The notes below the pieces were generated by a model. It was not told the DNA's origin and did no database searches. It was given only the letters and a program-made list of their open reading frames with translations. A stretch of 64,000 bases of DNA from the NCBI GenBank assembly GCA_934590355.1, contig CAKTOX010000007.1:1-64000 (forward strand). Direction: 5' to 3'. Source of the DNA: an uncultured Oscillospiraceae bacterium (GTDB lineage Bacteria > Bacillota > Clostridia > Oscillospirales > Oscillospiraceae). Of the stretch, positions 8,929 to 17,265 are shown piece by piece. Every line of letters starts with the position of its first letter. Positions within the stretch are counted from its first letter, which is position 1. The position numbers were made by a program, and so were the translations under genes.

Positions 8929-9790
8929 TGCTCATTCCTCCCGCGTCGGGGAACTTGCCCGCGAGGAATTTTATGAATTTCCTCACCGCGCTGCTTGCTG
9001 CAGGCAGGGACTTCACCGCCGCGCCCATCGGCACGACAAGGGGCTTATCGAGCTTTATCGTGCGCACCTTGTCCTCGAAGCCCGACAGCGACAGCGAGGA
9101 TATGACCGACACGCCCAGCCCCGCCGCGACCATCGACAGGATCGCCGAGTCGTCCGTTGCGGTGACGCTTATGCACTTGGTGTCCTCCGGCAGGAGCGAC
9201 TCGACATACTGCTCCTGGCAGGTGAGGAAGGGCTCCTTGAGAAGGCGCTCGAGCGATATCGTGTCCGACGCCCACTTAAAATCAAGCGGCACGACCGCAA
9301 CGAGAGGCGCGTGCAGGATAGGCGTCCAGTCAAAGCCGCGCGCGCGCTTTTCATCGACGAGCGCAAGCTGCACCTCGCCCTTTTCCAGCAGCGTCGGCAG
9401 CTCATAGCCCGCAACGAGCACGTCGATGTTGATCTCCGGATACTGCTCGCCGAATTCCTGAAGAATTTTCGGCAGGTACGAGCGCGCTATGCTCGCAAAG
9501 CAGCCGATGCTGAGCTGGCTGCGATGGTCCTCGCCGAGCGACGCCGCCTCCTGACGCAGCGCATCACAGGCGCTGAGCATATTTTTAATGTAGGGCAGGA
9601 GCCGCTGCCCCTCCTCGGACAGGCTCACGCCGTGGCTTCCGCGCTTGAGAAGCGTGCAGCCGAGCTCCGCCTCGACGTTATTCACAAGGTGTGTCATAGC
9701 AGACTGCGTATATCCCAGCTCCGACGCCGCCTTGCTGAAGCTGCCGCGCTCGACCGCCGTTAAAATCGCTCTGAGTCTACCGTCATCCAT
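8918..9790 (-). CDS. LysR-family transcriptional regulator
   Basis: A 290-residue LTTR. The N-terminal winged HTH is clear (GSFSKAASELGYTQSAMTHLVNNVEAELGCTLLKR), followed by a linker helix and a periplasmic-binding-like effector domain from about residue 90. It is divergent from brnQ across a 316-base AT-rich gap, so it may regulate brnQ as well as itself and the acetyltransferase it overlaps; no unambiguous T-N11-A operator could be assigned. The effector is unknown. Confidence 0.9.
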   Translation of the reverse strand: MDDGRLRAILTAVERGSFSKAASELGYTQSAMTHLVNNVEAELGCTLLKRGSHGVSLSEEGQRLLPYIKNMLSACDALRQEAASLGEDHRSQLSIGCFASIARSYLPKILQEFGEQYPEINIDVLVAGYELPTLLEKGEVQLALVDEKRARGFDWTPILHAPLVAVVPLDFKWASDTISLERLLKEPFLTCQEQYVESLLPEDTKCISVTATDDSAILSMVAAGLGVSVISSLSLSGFEDKVRTIKLDKPLVVPMGAAVKSLPAASSAVRKFIKFLAGKFPDAGGMSNDL

Positions 9791-10106
9791 CTATATTATC
9801 CGCCTTTCAAACCGTTTTTTATATTTTTAAGATGCTTTTAAAATATATTCAAGCAAATATACCACGCTTTGCGGCGCTTTTCAACCGCCCTGCATAATTA
9901 TTAACAATCTTTTCTGATGAATTTTCTTTCTGCTTAGTATTAAAAAGTTTAATATGGTTTTTAACAATTTTGAATTCCCCTGATATTAAAAAAATGATAT
10001 GCTTTATGTATAAATTTCATTGCACGGCGTTTTGAGAGACGGCGCCGGCAAAAAAAGAGTGAAAGAAGCATCCCCCAATCAAACGAAAGAAGAGTGACGA
10101 AAGCAA
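9791..10106. promoter_or_regulatory. Divergent AT-rich LysR-brnQ control region
   Basis: This gap has no gene. It is strongly AT-rich compared with its neighbours and contains several TTAATAT / TTAAAA / ATTAAAAA patches (about 9935-9975), as expected for divergent promoters with LysR-type sites. The Shine-Dalgarno of brnQ is weak. Individual -35/-10 boxes are not convincing enough to place. Confidence 0.45.
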
Positions 10107-11408
10107 ATGAATCTGCAAAAATCTCATAGCGTCCGTGACGTTATCGTAATCGGATTTGCGTTGTTTGCGATGTTTTTCGGAGCAGGCAACGTGATCTTCC
10201 CGCCCTACCTCGGAGTTGAGGCAGGCCCCGACTGGCTCAGCGGCTTCACGGCGTATTTCCTCGCCGACATCGGTCTTGCGATGCTTGCCGTTTTCGCTCT
10301 GCTGCGTGTCGGCAGCAGCGAGGCGGTCACCGCGCGTCTGGGCAAGGTGCCCGCGGCGGTGCTCATGAGCGCGCTCATCCTCTGCATCGGCCCCATGGTC
10401 GCTATCCCCCGCACCGCAGCCACCACCTTTGAAATGGCCATCGTGCCCAACATCAGCGGCGTATCCTCCGTCGCGTTTTCCATCGTATTCTTCGCCCTGA
10501 TCCTTTTCCTGTGCATCCGCCAGTCCAAGGTCGTGGATATTATCGGCTCCGTGCTGACTCCGCTGCTGCTCATCGGTCTTGCGGTCATCATCGTCAAGGG
10601 CATCATCACCCCGCTCGGCGAGATCGCTCCCGCGCCGAACGCGGACAACGTCGTGCTCGGCGGCATCAAGGCCGGCTATCAGACCATGGACGCGCTCGCC
10701 GCGCTGCCGTTCGGCATAATCGTCCTGCAATCGGTCGTAAATAAGGGCTACACCGAGCCGAAAAAGCAGTTTAAAATGGTTTCGGGCGCAGCCATCCTCG
10801 CGGGCGTGCTGCTGCTTTGCGTGTACATGGGTCTGTGCTACCTCGGCGCGACCGTCTCCGCGCAGTACGGTCTTTCGGTCGGACGCGCAGAGCTCGTCAT
10901 GGCTATCGTCGAGGCGCTGCTCGGCAAGGCGGGCATGATAATCTTCGGCGTCGTCGTCGGTCTTGCCTGCATCACCACCGCCATCGGACTGACGAGCTCG
11001 GCGGCGGCATACTTCACCGAGCTTTGCAATGACAAGGTGCCCTACAAGGCGTTTGTCATCGTCATCTGCGTGTTCAGCGCACTTGCCTCGAACCTCGGCC
11101 TTGACCGCATCGTCGCCATCGCGGGTCCCGTGCTCGACATCGTCTACCCGCCCGCGCTCGTTGTTATTTTTATCTCGCTCATCATGCCCAAGGTCGGCAA
11201 CTGTGTCAGCCGCGGTGCGGCTCTCGGCGCGCTGAGTGTAAGCATTCTCAGCACTCTCAAGGTCGCCGCGATACAGTCTCTCCCGCTGTACGACATGGGA
11301 CTTTACTGGATCCTCCCCGCCGTCGTGTGCGGTCTGCTCGGCTTCGGCGTCGAGCTCGTCCTGCGCTCGGGCAAGAAGAAAAGCTCCGACGCAGCGGCAC
11401 AAATCTAA
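10107..11408 (+). CDS. brnQ: Branched-chain amino acid:cation symporter
   Basis: BrnQ/LIVCS-family importer of leucine, isoleucine and valine with Na+ or H+. The 433 residues form about 12 hydrophobic segments. The N-terminal signature (GFALFAMFFGAGNVIFPPYLG) and GPMVAIPRTAATTFEM are both characteristic of the family. It stands alone, divergent from a LysR gene, with a strong terminator after it. Confidence 0.95.
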   Translation: MNLQKSHSVRDVIVIGFALFAMFFGAGNVIFPPYLGVEAGPDWLSGFTAYFLADIGLAMLAVFALLRVGSSEAVTARLGKVPAAVLMSALILCIGPMVAIPRTAATTFEMAIVPNISGVSSVAFSIVFFALILFLCIRQSKVVDIIGSVLTPLLLIGLAVIIVKGIITPLGEIAPAPNADNVVLGGIKAGYQTMDALAALPFGIIVLQSVVNKGYTEPKKQFKMVSGAAILAGVLLLCVYMGLCYLGATVSAQYGLSVGRAELVMAIVEALLGKAGMIIFGVVVGLACITTAIGLTSSAAAYFTELCNDKVPYKAFVIVICVFSALASNLGLDRIVAIAGPVLDIVYPPALVVIFISLIMPKVGNCVSRGAALGALSVSILSTLKVAAIQSLPLYDMGLYWILPAVVCGLLGFGVELVLRSGKKKSSDAAAQI

Positions 11409-11424
11409 GCGCCATCATAAACAT

Positions 11425-11455
11425 AAAAAACCACGCTTTTCAGCGTGGTTTTTTC
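11425..11455. terminator. Bidirectional terminator
   Basis: AAAACCACGCT pairs with AGCGTGGTTTT (loop TTTC), followed by T-run, between convergent brnQ and the MarR gene. Confidence 0.92.
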
Positions 11456-11897
11456 ATGTCAATTTTCCCGCCTCGGGCATCATTTCCGCCGAGATGCGCT
11501 CGAGCATATCGGAAAAAAGCTTCACCTCGTCGGGCGAGAAATTCTCCTCGATGCGTCCGAGCACGGTCGTGACGTAGCTGCGCATGATGTCGGTGTAGTT
11601 ATAATACTTCTCCGAGAGCACGAGGTGATACTCGCGCCGGTCGGTGTCGGAATTCTGCTTTTTGAGATAGCCCTTTTTAATAAGACTGTTGACCTTGTAG
11701 GTCGCGTTTGACTGCGAAATGTTGAGAAACTCGGCAAAGCGCCCGACAGTCGGCTCGTTGAGCGCGTGGATTATCTCTATCGAAAATGCCTCCATCGCCG
11801 TCAGTGAGCCCTCACGCTCGCGCACCTGCTCGAATATCCTGCGAAAAAATTCCAGCTTGAACTTGTCGTAAACCTCCAAAAAGCTGTCCTGAAGCAT
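11454..11897 (-). CDS. MarR-family transcriptional regulator
   Basis: A 147-residue winged-helix repressor-type protein. The HTH reads TVGRFAEFLNISQSNATYKVNSLIKKGYLKKQNS, followed by the DTDRREYHLVLSEK wing typical of MarR. An ATG 18 bases upstream is in frame, but AAAGGGG is correctly spaced only for the ATG used here (MLQDSF). It is a single gene facing brnQ; ligand and targets are unknown. Confidence 0.85.
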   Translation of the reverse strand: MLQDSFLEVYDKFKLEFFRRIFEQVREREGSLTAMEAFSIEIIHALNEPTVGRFAEFLNISQSNATYKVNSLIKKGYLKKQNSDTDRREYHLVLSEKYYNYTDIMRSYVTTVLGRIEENFSPDEVKLFSDMLERISAEMMPEAGKLT

Positions 11898-11990
11898 CAA
11901 TATCGCCCCTTTCATCTCTCATACCTGCAATTTTAATATATTTTCATTCCCTTGTCAATTTTTTGTCGGCGCTGCGGCAATGAAAACATG

Positions 11991-12027
11991 AAAAGGCCCG
12001 CCGTCCGATTTTACCGGGCAGCGGGTC
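11991..12027 (-). terminator. Terminator of the galK-mscS transcript
   Basis: On the minus strand a long imperfect stem (GACCCGCTGCCCGG with CGGACGGCGGGCC) is followed by TTTTC just after the mscS stop codon. Confidence 0.75.
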
Positions 12028-12035
12028 TGTTTGGT

Positions 12036-12875
12036 TTAATTTCCGTCTTTTTCCTGCACAGCTTTATCGCTCACGAGGTGGACGTTCAGATGGTCATAGC
12101 ACATCTCGACGCCGTGCTCATCAAAGCAGGTGCGCAGATTTTCCAGCAGCGCGTAGTACACGTCCCAGTAGTCGGCGGTCCTGCACCAGACACGCACGGT
12201 GTATTCGATGGAGCTGCTGCCGTAGTTTACTATGGCGGCAAAGGGCGCGGGATTGGGAAGCACACGGTCGTCCATGGCGGCGGCGGCAAGGGCTGCCTCA
12301 CGCACGGACTGCGTCGGGCAGTCATACGACGCCGTGACGGACACGACGACTCTGCGTGTGTCCTGCGCGGTGAAGTTGACTATCTGTCCGGTCGTGACGG
12401 TGCCGTTGGGGACGTACACGACGCGGTTATCCGCAGTGTTGAGCCCCGTGTAGAAAAGACCGATGCTCGATACCGTGCCGCCGTTGCTGCCTATTTCGAC
12501 ATAGTCTCCGACCTTGAACGGGTGCGTCGTCAGCAGCGTAATGCCCGAAAACAGGTTCGACAAAAGTCCCTGAAGCGAGAGCGAGAGCGCAACGCCGACG
12601 ACGGAGAGCATCGCAACGAGGCTCGTCACCGGAATGCCGAGCGTGCCCGCTATGATGATGACCGCGACAGACCACAAAAGCGCCTTTATCGCACTGCGGA
12701 AAAAGGACTTGAGGCTTGCGTCAAGATGCTTGCTCGCATTGAGGAGCTTGTCAAACGCCTTGCACAGTATTTTGATCGCGACGTAGCAGACGAGATATAC
12801 AAGCAGCGCCGAAAACACGGAGCCGAGCGACACGTCGCCAAGCTTCAGCTCATGCAGCTTATCCAAAAATTCCAT
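12036..12875 (-). CDS. mscS: MscS-family small-conductance mechanosensitive channel
   Basis: Membrane-tension gated channel for osmotic down-shock. The 279 residues have three hydrophobic segments in the first 125 residues. The third, VAMLSVVGVALSLSLQGLLSNLFSGI, is the glycine/alanine-rich pore helix. The beta-domain signature follows (PFKVGDYVEIGSNGGTVSSIGLFYTGLNTADNRVVYVPNG). Its start lies 4 bases after the galK stop and it uses a GGGTGA Shine-Dalgarno within galK, so the two are co-transcribed although functionally unrelated. Confidence 0.93.
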   Translation of the reverse strand: MEFLDKLHELKLGDVSLGSVFSALLVYLVCYVAIKILCKAFDKLLNASKHLDASLKSFFRSAIKALLWSVAVIIIAGTLGIPVTSLVAMLSVVGVALSLSLQGLLSNLFSGITLLTTHPFKVGDYVEIGSNGGTVSSIGLFYTGLNTADNRVVYVPNGTVTTGQIVNFTAQDTRRVVVSVTASYDCPTQSVREAALAAAAMDDRVLPNPAPFAAIVNYGSSSIEYTVRVWCRTADYWDVYYALLENLRTCFDEHGVEMCYDHLNVHLVSDKAVQEKDGN

Positions 12876-12879
12876 ACGT

Positions 12880-13956
12880 TCACCCGAGCTTCAGCTCGCG
12901 GCAGGAGCCGGCGCCGAAGTGCTCCTCCATTTCCGCCTTGTACCTCGGAAAATACTCCGCGGGCATGAGCGCCTGCACGCAGCCGGCAAAGCCGCCGCCG
13001 TGGACTCGCCACGCGCCGACGCCCTCAAGCAGCTTGCGGCTGAGAATGAGCCCCGACTCGAGCTTGCGGTCGTTTGAAACGCTCGTGACGATATTCGTCA
13101 GAAGCGTCTCGGACGAGCGGCCGGATTCGTTCATGAGGCGCATATACTCCGCCGCGTCGCCGCGCTCGAGCGCATCGCGCATTTTCGGAACTCTCGCGTT
13201 TTCCTCGAAGAAGTGCTTCGCCCTTCGCACGGGGCGGTCGGAGATGTCCCAATCCTTGGCGTAAAACTCCGCCGGATCGACCTCGCCCAGCAGCTCCTTG
13301 CCGAAGAAGCTCGCAATAAGGCGCATATCCGCGGGAATACGGGCATAGCTCGTGTCAAGACCCGCGTGGCTGCCGCCGGTGTCGGTCAAACACAACGTCA
13401 GTCCCATGCGCGAAAAGTCCGCGTTTATGGGGCTCACCTCGCCGGTCAGGAAGTCTATATACACCGCCTTGCCCAGCGCGCAGGCAAGCTGGTCCATCAT
13501 TCCGCAGGGCTTGCCGAAGTGGAGGTTTTCCGCCTGCTGCGCCATGCGCGCGATGCCCATCGGCTCAAGCTCGCCGTTATTGTACATATCGTTGAATATG
13601 CGGCACATGAGCACGGAAAACGCCGCGGACGAGCTCAGGCCGCTGCCCGTGGGCAGCTCGCTTTCAAGCGTCGCGTCAAAGCCGCCGAAGCGCGCGCCGA
13701 CGTCATACATCGCCGCTGCCGTGCCGCGCACGAGCGCCGAGGACGAGCCGAACTCCTCCGGATGCACGTCAAGGTCGAGCAGGTTTATCTCCATGTCGGG
13801 GAAGCCGAGAGATTTTATGCGCACGACGTTGTCGAAATTAGGCTCCGCGAAGGCGTGAATTCCCTTATCGACCGCCGAGGCAAGCACCCGGCCCTTTTGA
13901 TGGTCGGTGTGGTTGCCGGCAAGCTCCGTTCTGCCCGGAGCAAAATAGCTTTTCAT
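12880..13956 (-). CDS. galK: Galactokinase
   Basis: GHMP-family kinase that phosphorylates galactose at C1 for the Leloir pathway. The 358 residues show the galactokinase signature (APGRTELAGNHTDHQKGRVL; His-Thr-Asp-His in place of the usual HTDY), the GHMP ATP loop LPTGSGLSSSAA, the catalytic-base region GMMDQLACALG and the C-terminal motif RVHGGGFAGCVQAL. It is about 30 residues shorter than E. coli GalK. No galT, galE or galR is in the window, so the remaining pathway must be elsewhere. It sits between the transketolase pair and mscS on the minus strand. Confidence 0.93.
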   Translation of the reverse strand: MKSYFAPGRTELAGNHTDHQKGRVLASAVDKGIHAFAEPNFDNVVRIKSLGFPDMEINLLDLDVHPEEFGSSSALVRGTAAAMYDVGARFGGFDATLESELPTGSGLSSSAAFSVLMCRIFNDMYNNGELEPMGIARMAQQAENLHFGKPCGMMDQLACALGKAVYIDFLTGEVSPINADFSRMGLTLCLTDTGGSHAGLDTSYARIPADMRLIASFFGKELLGEVDPAEFYAKDWDISDRPVRRAKHFFEENARVPKMRDALERGDAAEYMRLMNESGRSSETLLTNIVTSVSNDRKLESGLILSRKLLEGVGAWRVHGGGFAGCVQALMPAEYFPRYKAEMEEHFGAGSCRELKLG

Positions 13957-14004
13957 ACAGGATCCTCTTTATCTGTCACTCTTGCGCCAATAGGCGCCGT
14001 TTTT

Positions 14005-14940
14005 TTACTTTCTGTCGAGCACGCGCTCAATGCCGGCAATGACGCCGTCCGCGTCCACGCCGTATTTCTTCAGAAGCTCCTTATAGGGCGCGGACTCCGT
14101 GAACACGTCACGGATGCCGACGAACTCCGTCGGAGCGCCGCAGCCGTAATACGCAAGCACCTCCGCCACCGCAGCGCCAAGACCGCCGTGGATGTTGTGC
14201 TCCTCCGCGCAGACGATCGCACCGGTCTCCTCGGCGCACCTTTTGATAAGCTCCTTGTCGATGGGCTTAATGGAATACATATCGACGACGCGAACGGAAA
14301 CGCCCTTTGCCTCAAGGGCCTCCGCTGCCTCTATCGCCTTGTGCACCATGATGCCGCAGGCGATAACGGTGACGTCGCTGCCCTCGCGGACGATCTCGCC
14401 CTTGCCCATCTCGAACTTGTGGTCGGCAGGGTACAGGTCGGGGTAGGTCTCGCGGCTCAGGCGCAGGTACATCGGGCCGTAGGTCTCGGCAGCGTACCCG
14501 GTCGCCCAGCGTGCCGATGCCTCGTCGGCAGGAGCGATGACCTTCATGTTCGGCAGGGCGCGCATGAAGGCGATGTCCTCGGTCGCATGATGACTCGCGC
14601 CGTCAAGTGCGTCGGACATTCCGCAGTAAGCGCCGCCGAATTTGACGTTGAGGTTTGCATAGCATATCTGATCGCGCGCCGACAGCAGCCCCAGCGTCGT
14701 GAGGAAAACCGTGAAGGTGTTCACGAAGGGGATCTTGCCGCAGGCAGCCATGCCGGCCGCGGTCGCGACCATGTTCTGCTCGGCTATGCCCATGTTGAAA
14801 AAGCGCTCGGGATGAGCCTTTTTGAACATCGCGCTCTTGGTCGAGCCGGAAAGGTCCGCGTCGAGCACGACGATGTTTTCGTTGGTATCGCCCAGCTCCG
14901 CCAGAGCCGAGCCGTAAACTTCTCTGATCTGCTTAGGCAT
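14005..14940 (-). CDS. tktB: Transketolase, C-terminal subunit
   Basis: Carries the pyrimidine-binding and C-terminal domains of a split transketolase. The pyrimidine domain holds the catalytic Glu (GIAEQNMVATAAGMAACGKIPFVNTF), and the C-terminal domain runs from about residue 180. Reading on from an upstream in-frame ATG would give 15 extra residues, but GGAGGT is placed 7 bases before this ATG (MPKQIREVYG). The start overlaps the N-terminal subunit gene by 8 bases, so equal translation of both halves is expected. The two-subunit arrangement is common in Clostridia. Confidence 0.95.
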   Translation of the reverse strand: MPKQIREVYGSALAELGDTNENIVVLDADLSGSTKSAMFKKAHPERFFNMGIAEQNMVATAAGMAACGKIPFVNTFTVFLTTLGLLSARDQICYANLNVKFGGAYCGMSDALDGASHHATEDIAFMRALPNMKVIAPADEASARWATGYAAETYGPMYLRLSRETYPDLYPADHKFEMGKGEIVREGSDVTVIACGIMVHKAIEAAEALEAKGVSVRVVDMYSIKPIDKELIKRCAEETGAIVCAEEHNIHGGLGAAVAEVLAYYGCGAPTEFVGIRDVFTESAPYKELLKKYGVDADGVIAGIERVLDRK

Positions 14941-15766
14941 TGACCGCACCTCCAAGTTCCTCCATCGCCTTTGCGAAGCTGTCATCGTCTATCGCCTTGC
15001 CGTGCCACGAGCTCTGGCCCTCCATGAAGGAAACGCCCTTGCCCTTGACGGTGTTTGCGATGATAACGGTGGGCGCGCCGACGGCTCCGTCGGCAACGCT
15101 GATGCAGAAGTCGAGCGCCTCAAGGTCGTGGCCGTCGCATTCGAGAACGGTCCAGCCGAACGCCTCCCACTTCGCGGCAAGGTCGCCAAGGGGCATGACC
15201 TCGTCGGTCGTGCCGTCAAGCTGCACCTTGTTATAGTCAACTATTGCGATGAGATTATCCAGCTTAAACTTCGGAGCGGACATCGCGGTCTCCCAGATGA
15301 CGCCCTCGTCCAGCTCGCCGTCGCCCAAAACGGCATAGACCTTCGCGGGAGAGCCGTTGAGCTTGAGCGCCATCGCCATGCCCTGTGCGGCGGGGAAGCC
15401 CTGTCCGAGCGGGCCGCCGGGCATCTCAACGCCGGGGACATGCATACTCGGGTGGCCTGCCAGACCGCCCATGCGGCGCAGGGTGTCCATCTCGGAGACG
15501 GGGAAGAAGCCCTTCTCGGCAAGGTTGCGGTAGAGCATAGGAGCGGCGTGGCCCTTGGAGAGCACGAGCCTGTCGCGGTCGGGATCGTCGGGGTGCGCGG
15601 CGTCGAGCTTCATATGCTCCTGATAGAGATAGGTCAGTATCTCGCAGCACGAAAGCGAGCCGCCGGGGTGACCGGACTGCGCCTTGTGTATCGCGGTCAG
15701 AACGTCGATTCTAAAGCGTCTGCAAAGCTCGGTGAGCTCGGCGTAACGCTCGGCAGTTAAAGCCAT
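14933..15766 (-). CDS. tktA: Transketolase, N-terminal subunit
   Basis: Thiamine-diphosphate-binding half of the split transketolase (277 residues), which interconverts pentose, hexose and triose phosphates with its partner. The N-terminal signature SGHPGGSLSCCEILTYLY and the ThDP/Mg motif GDGELDEGVIWETAMSAPKFKLDNLIAIVDYNK (GDGE...N) are intact. The GGAGGACAAGACA leader fixes the start. Confidence 0.96.
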   Translation of the reverse strand: MALTAERYAELTELCRRFRIDVLTAIHKAQSGHPGGSLSCCEILTYLYQEHMKLDAAHPDDPDRDRLVLSKGHAAPMLYRNLAEKGFFPVSEMDTLRRMGGLAGHPSMHVPGVEMPGGPLGQGFPAAQGMAMALKLNGSPAKVYAVLGDGELDEGVIWETAMSAPKFKLDNLIAIVDYNKVQLDGTTDEVMPLGDLAAKWEAFGWTVLECDGHDLEALDFCISVADGAVGAPTVIIANTVKGKGVSFMEGQSSWHGKAIDDDSFAKAMEELGGAVNA

Positions 15767-15942
15767 TGTCTTGTCCTCCAGTTGAATTTTTGATAGTTTT
15801 TACGTGAAATTCACATTCTTTATCATTATATAATATAGAACACCGCCCATGCAAAGTCAAATCTTTTTACACTTTCAGCGGGAGTCGGGCTTAAGAAAAC
15901 GTTAGGATTTTTGAACATTCTGTATATTATTCCCTTATCCGC

Positions 15943-15993
15943 TTGCGCTCGCGCCGAGGCTGTGTTATCATTTAGCTAACACTGTTAGGTAAA
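15943..15993 (+). promoter_or_regulatory. Promoter and operator of the marR-like gene
   Basis: TTGCGC (15943-15948) and TATCAT (15966-15971) are 17 bases apart. Directly downstream, overlapping the expected transcription start, is a near-perfect inverted repeat: TTTAGCTAAC-ACT-GTTAGGTAAA (15971-15993). It is the size and position expected for a MarR dimer operator and suggests autorepression. A further GTTAGG half-site lies at about 15901. Confidence 0.8.
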
Positions 15994-16009
15994 TGCCGGG
16001 GAGGGCACA

Positions 16010-16444
16010 ATGGACTATTCGCAGCTTGCCGAAAAAATGCTTGATATACGGGCGCAGCTGAGCCATCTGCCGGCAGGCGAGGCGCTTGCCGAAGCGTGCG
16101 AGGGCGAGTATTACGCGCTGAGCTTTCTGCTGGCGAAGGGCGAAAAGAGCTGTCCGTCGGAGCTGAAGGAGCACATGGGCGTGACGTCCGCGCGCATTGC
16201 GGCGATGCTCAAGCACCTTGAAAAGAAGGGCTGGATCAAGCGCAGCACCGACCGCAGCGACGAGCGCAGGGTCATCGTTTCGCTGACCGAGGAGGGGCGG
16301 GCGATGATAAGCGAGCGGCGCAGGGAGGCGCTCGGCCGCATCACCGCGGCGCTCGGCGCTCTGGGCGAGGACGAGGCGCGTGAATATGTCCGCCTCCAGC
16401 AAAAGCTCCTTGACGCTATTCGCCATAGGGACGATTCGCCTTGA
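16010..16444 (+). CDS. MarR-family regulator with repeat-derived C-terminus
   Basis: A 144-residue MarR protein with HTH KSCPSELKEHMGVTSARIAAMLKHLEKKGWIKRSTDRSDERRVIVSLTEEGRAMI. The DRSDERRV wing is canonical. The gene follows its own promoter and palindromic operator. Its last codons and TGA stop (DDSP*) fall in the sequence GATTCGCCTTGA, which is the edge module of the dispersed repeats, so the tail appears to have been set by a repeat insertion. No clear target gene adjoins it apart from itself. Confidence 0.88.
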   Translation: MDYSQLAEKMLDIRAQLSHLPAGEALAEACEGEYYALSFLLAKGEKSCPSELKEHMGVTSARIAAMLKHLEKKGWIKRSTDRSDERRVIVSLTEEGRAMISERRREALGRITAALGALGEDEAREYVRLQQKLLDAIRHRDDSP

Positions 16445-17235
16445 GATTTTACCAACACATTTATTGCGGTGGCTCGGTTACGAACGTGCTGGCAAAACCG
16501 TAAAGCTCTCGCTGCCCGTGAGTGCAAGCTTAGCCGGAAGTCCGTTACCGTGCCTGTGCAGCTTAATTTACCGCCATTGTCCGTAGCGCGATTGGCTTCC
16601 CCTTGAGGGGAAGCTGTCACCGAAGGTGACTGATGAGGTGATTTAGGGCCTTTTTGTAAGAAATATAAACACCTCATCCGGCTCTCCGCTGCGCTCCGAC
16701 CCACCTTCCCCTCAAGGGGAAGGCAGTGCCTTGGCAATTGCGCTGCCTTGTCTTTTCGGCATTTCAAATAACCGGTATTTCCGACTCGCTCGCCGCGAGG
16801 GGCAGAGCGCTACCGATAATGGCAGTGGATTAAGCTGCGATGTCACGGTAACAGACTGCCGACTAAGATTGCACCAATGCCTCCCTTGTGCAAAGGGAGG
16901 TGGCTTGAGCAAAGCGAAAGCCGGAGGGATTGTCTGCTCCGGTTTGATGCGAAAAAACGATCCCTCAGTCACCTTCGGCGACAGCTCCCTTTACGCAAGG
17001 GCAACTGGCGTTGAGCCAATGCGTCACGAACATCGGAGCAAGATTTAACTGCACAGGCACGGTAACGGACTTCCAGCTAAGCTTGCACTCACGGGCAGCG
17101 AGAGCTTTACGGTTTTGCCAGCACGTTCGTAACCGTGCCGGCGCAAAAAATGTATTGGTAGAAGTATTAAGGCGAATCGCCCCTCGCGGCGAGCGAGCCG
17201 TATCCACGCAATATACGTATATGTACGGCGCTAAA
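16433..17235. repeat. Mosaic repeat island 2
   Basis: No gene. In order: an R1 unit in inverted orientation (16433-16590), a complete 132-bp module flanked by CCCCTTGAGGGG hairpins (16594-16725), an R1 fragment, an intact CTCCCTT/AAGGGAG module (about 16880-17005) and an R1 unit (17007-17235). Bases 17007-17135 are identical over 129 bp to 45336-45464. Confidence 0.85.
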
Positions 17236-17265
17236 GCGCCTGTGAAAATAAAGGAGTGAAGGGAA

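Noticed and set aside
10017..11402. Long minus-strand open frame opposite brnQ
   Set aside because: Composition is Arg/Asp/His-rich low complexity, typical of a shadow frame, while brnQ is unmistakable.
13213..14943. A 576-codon plus-strand frame opposite galK and tktB
   Set aside because: Both genes beneath it have full catalytic motifs; the antisense frame has none.
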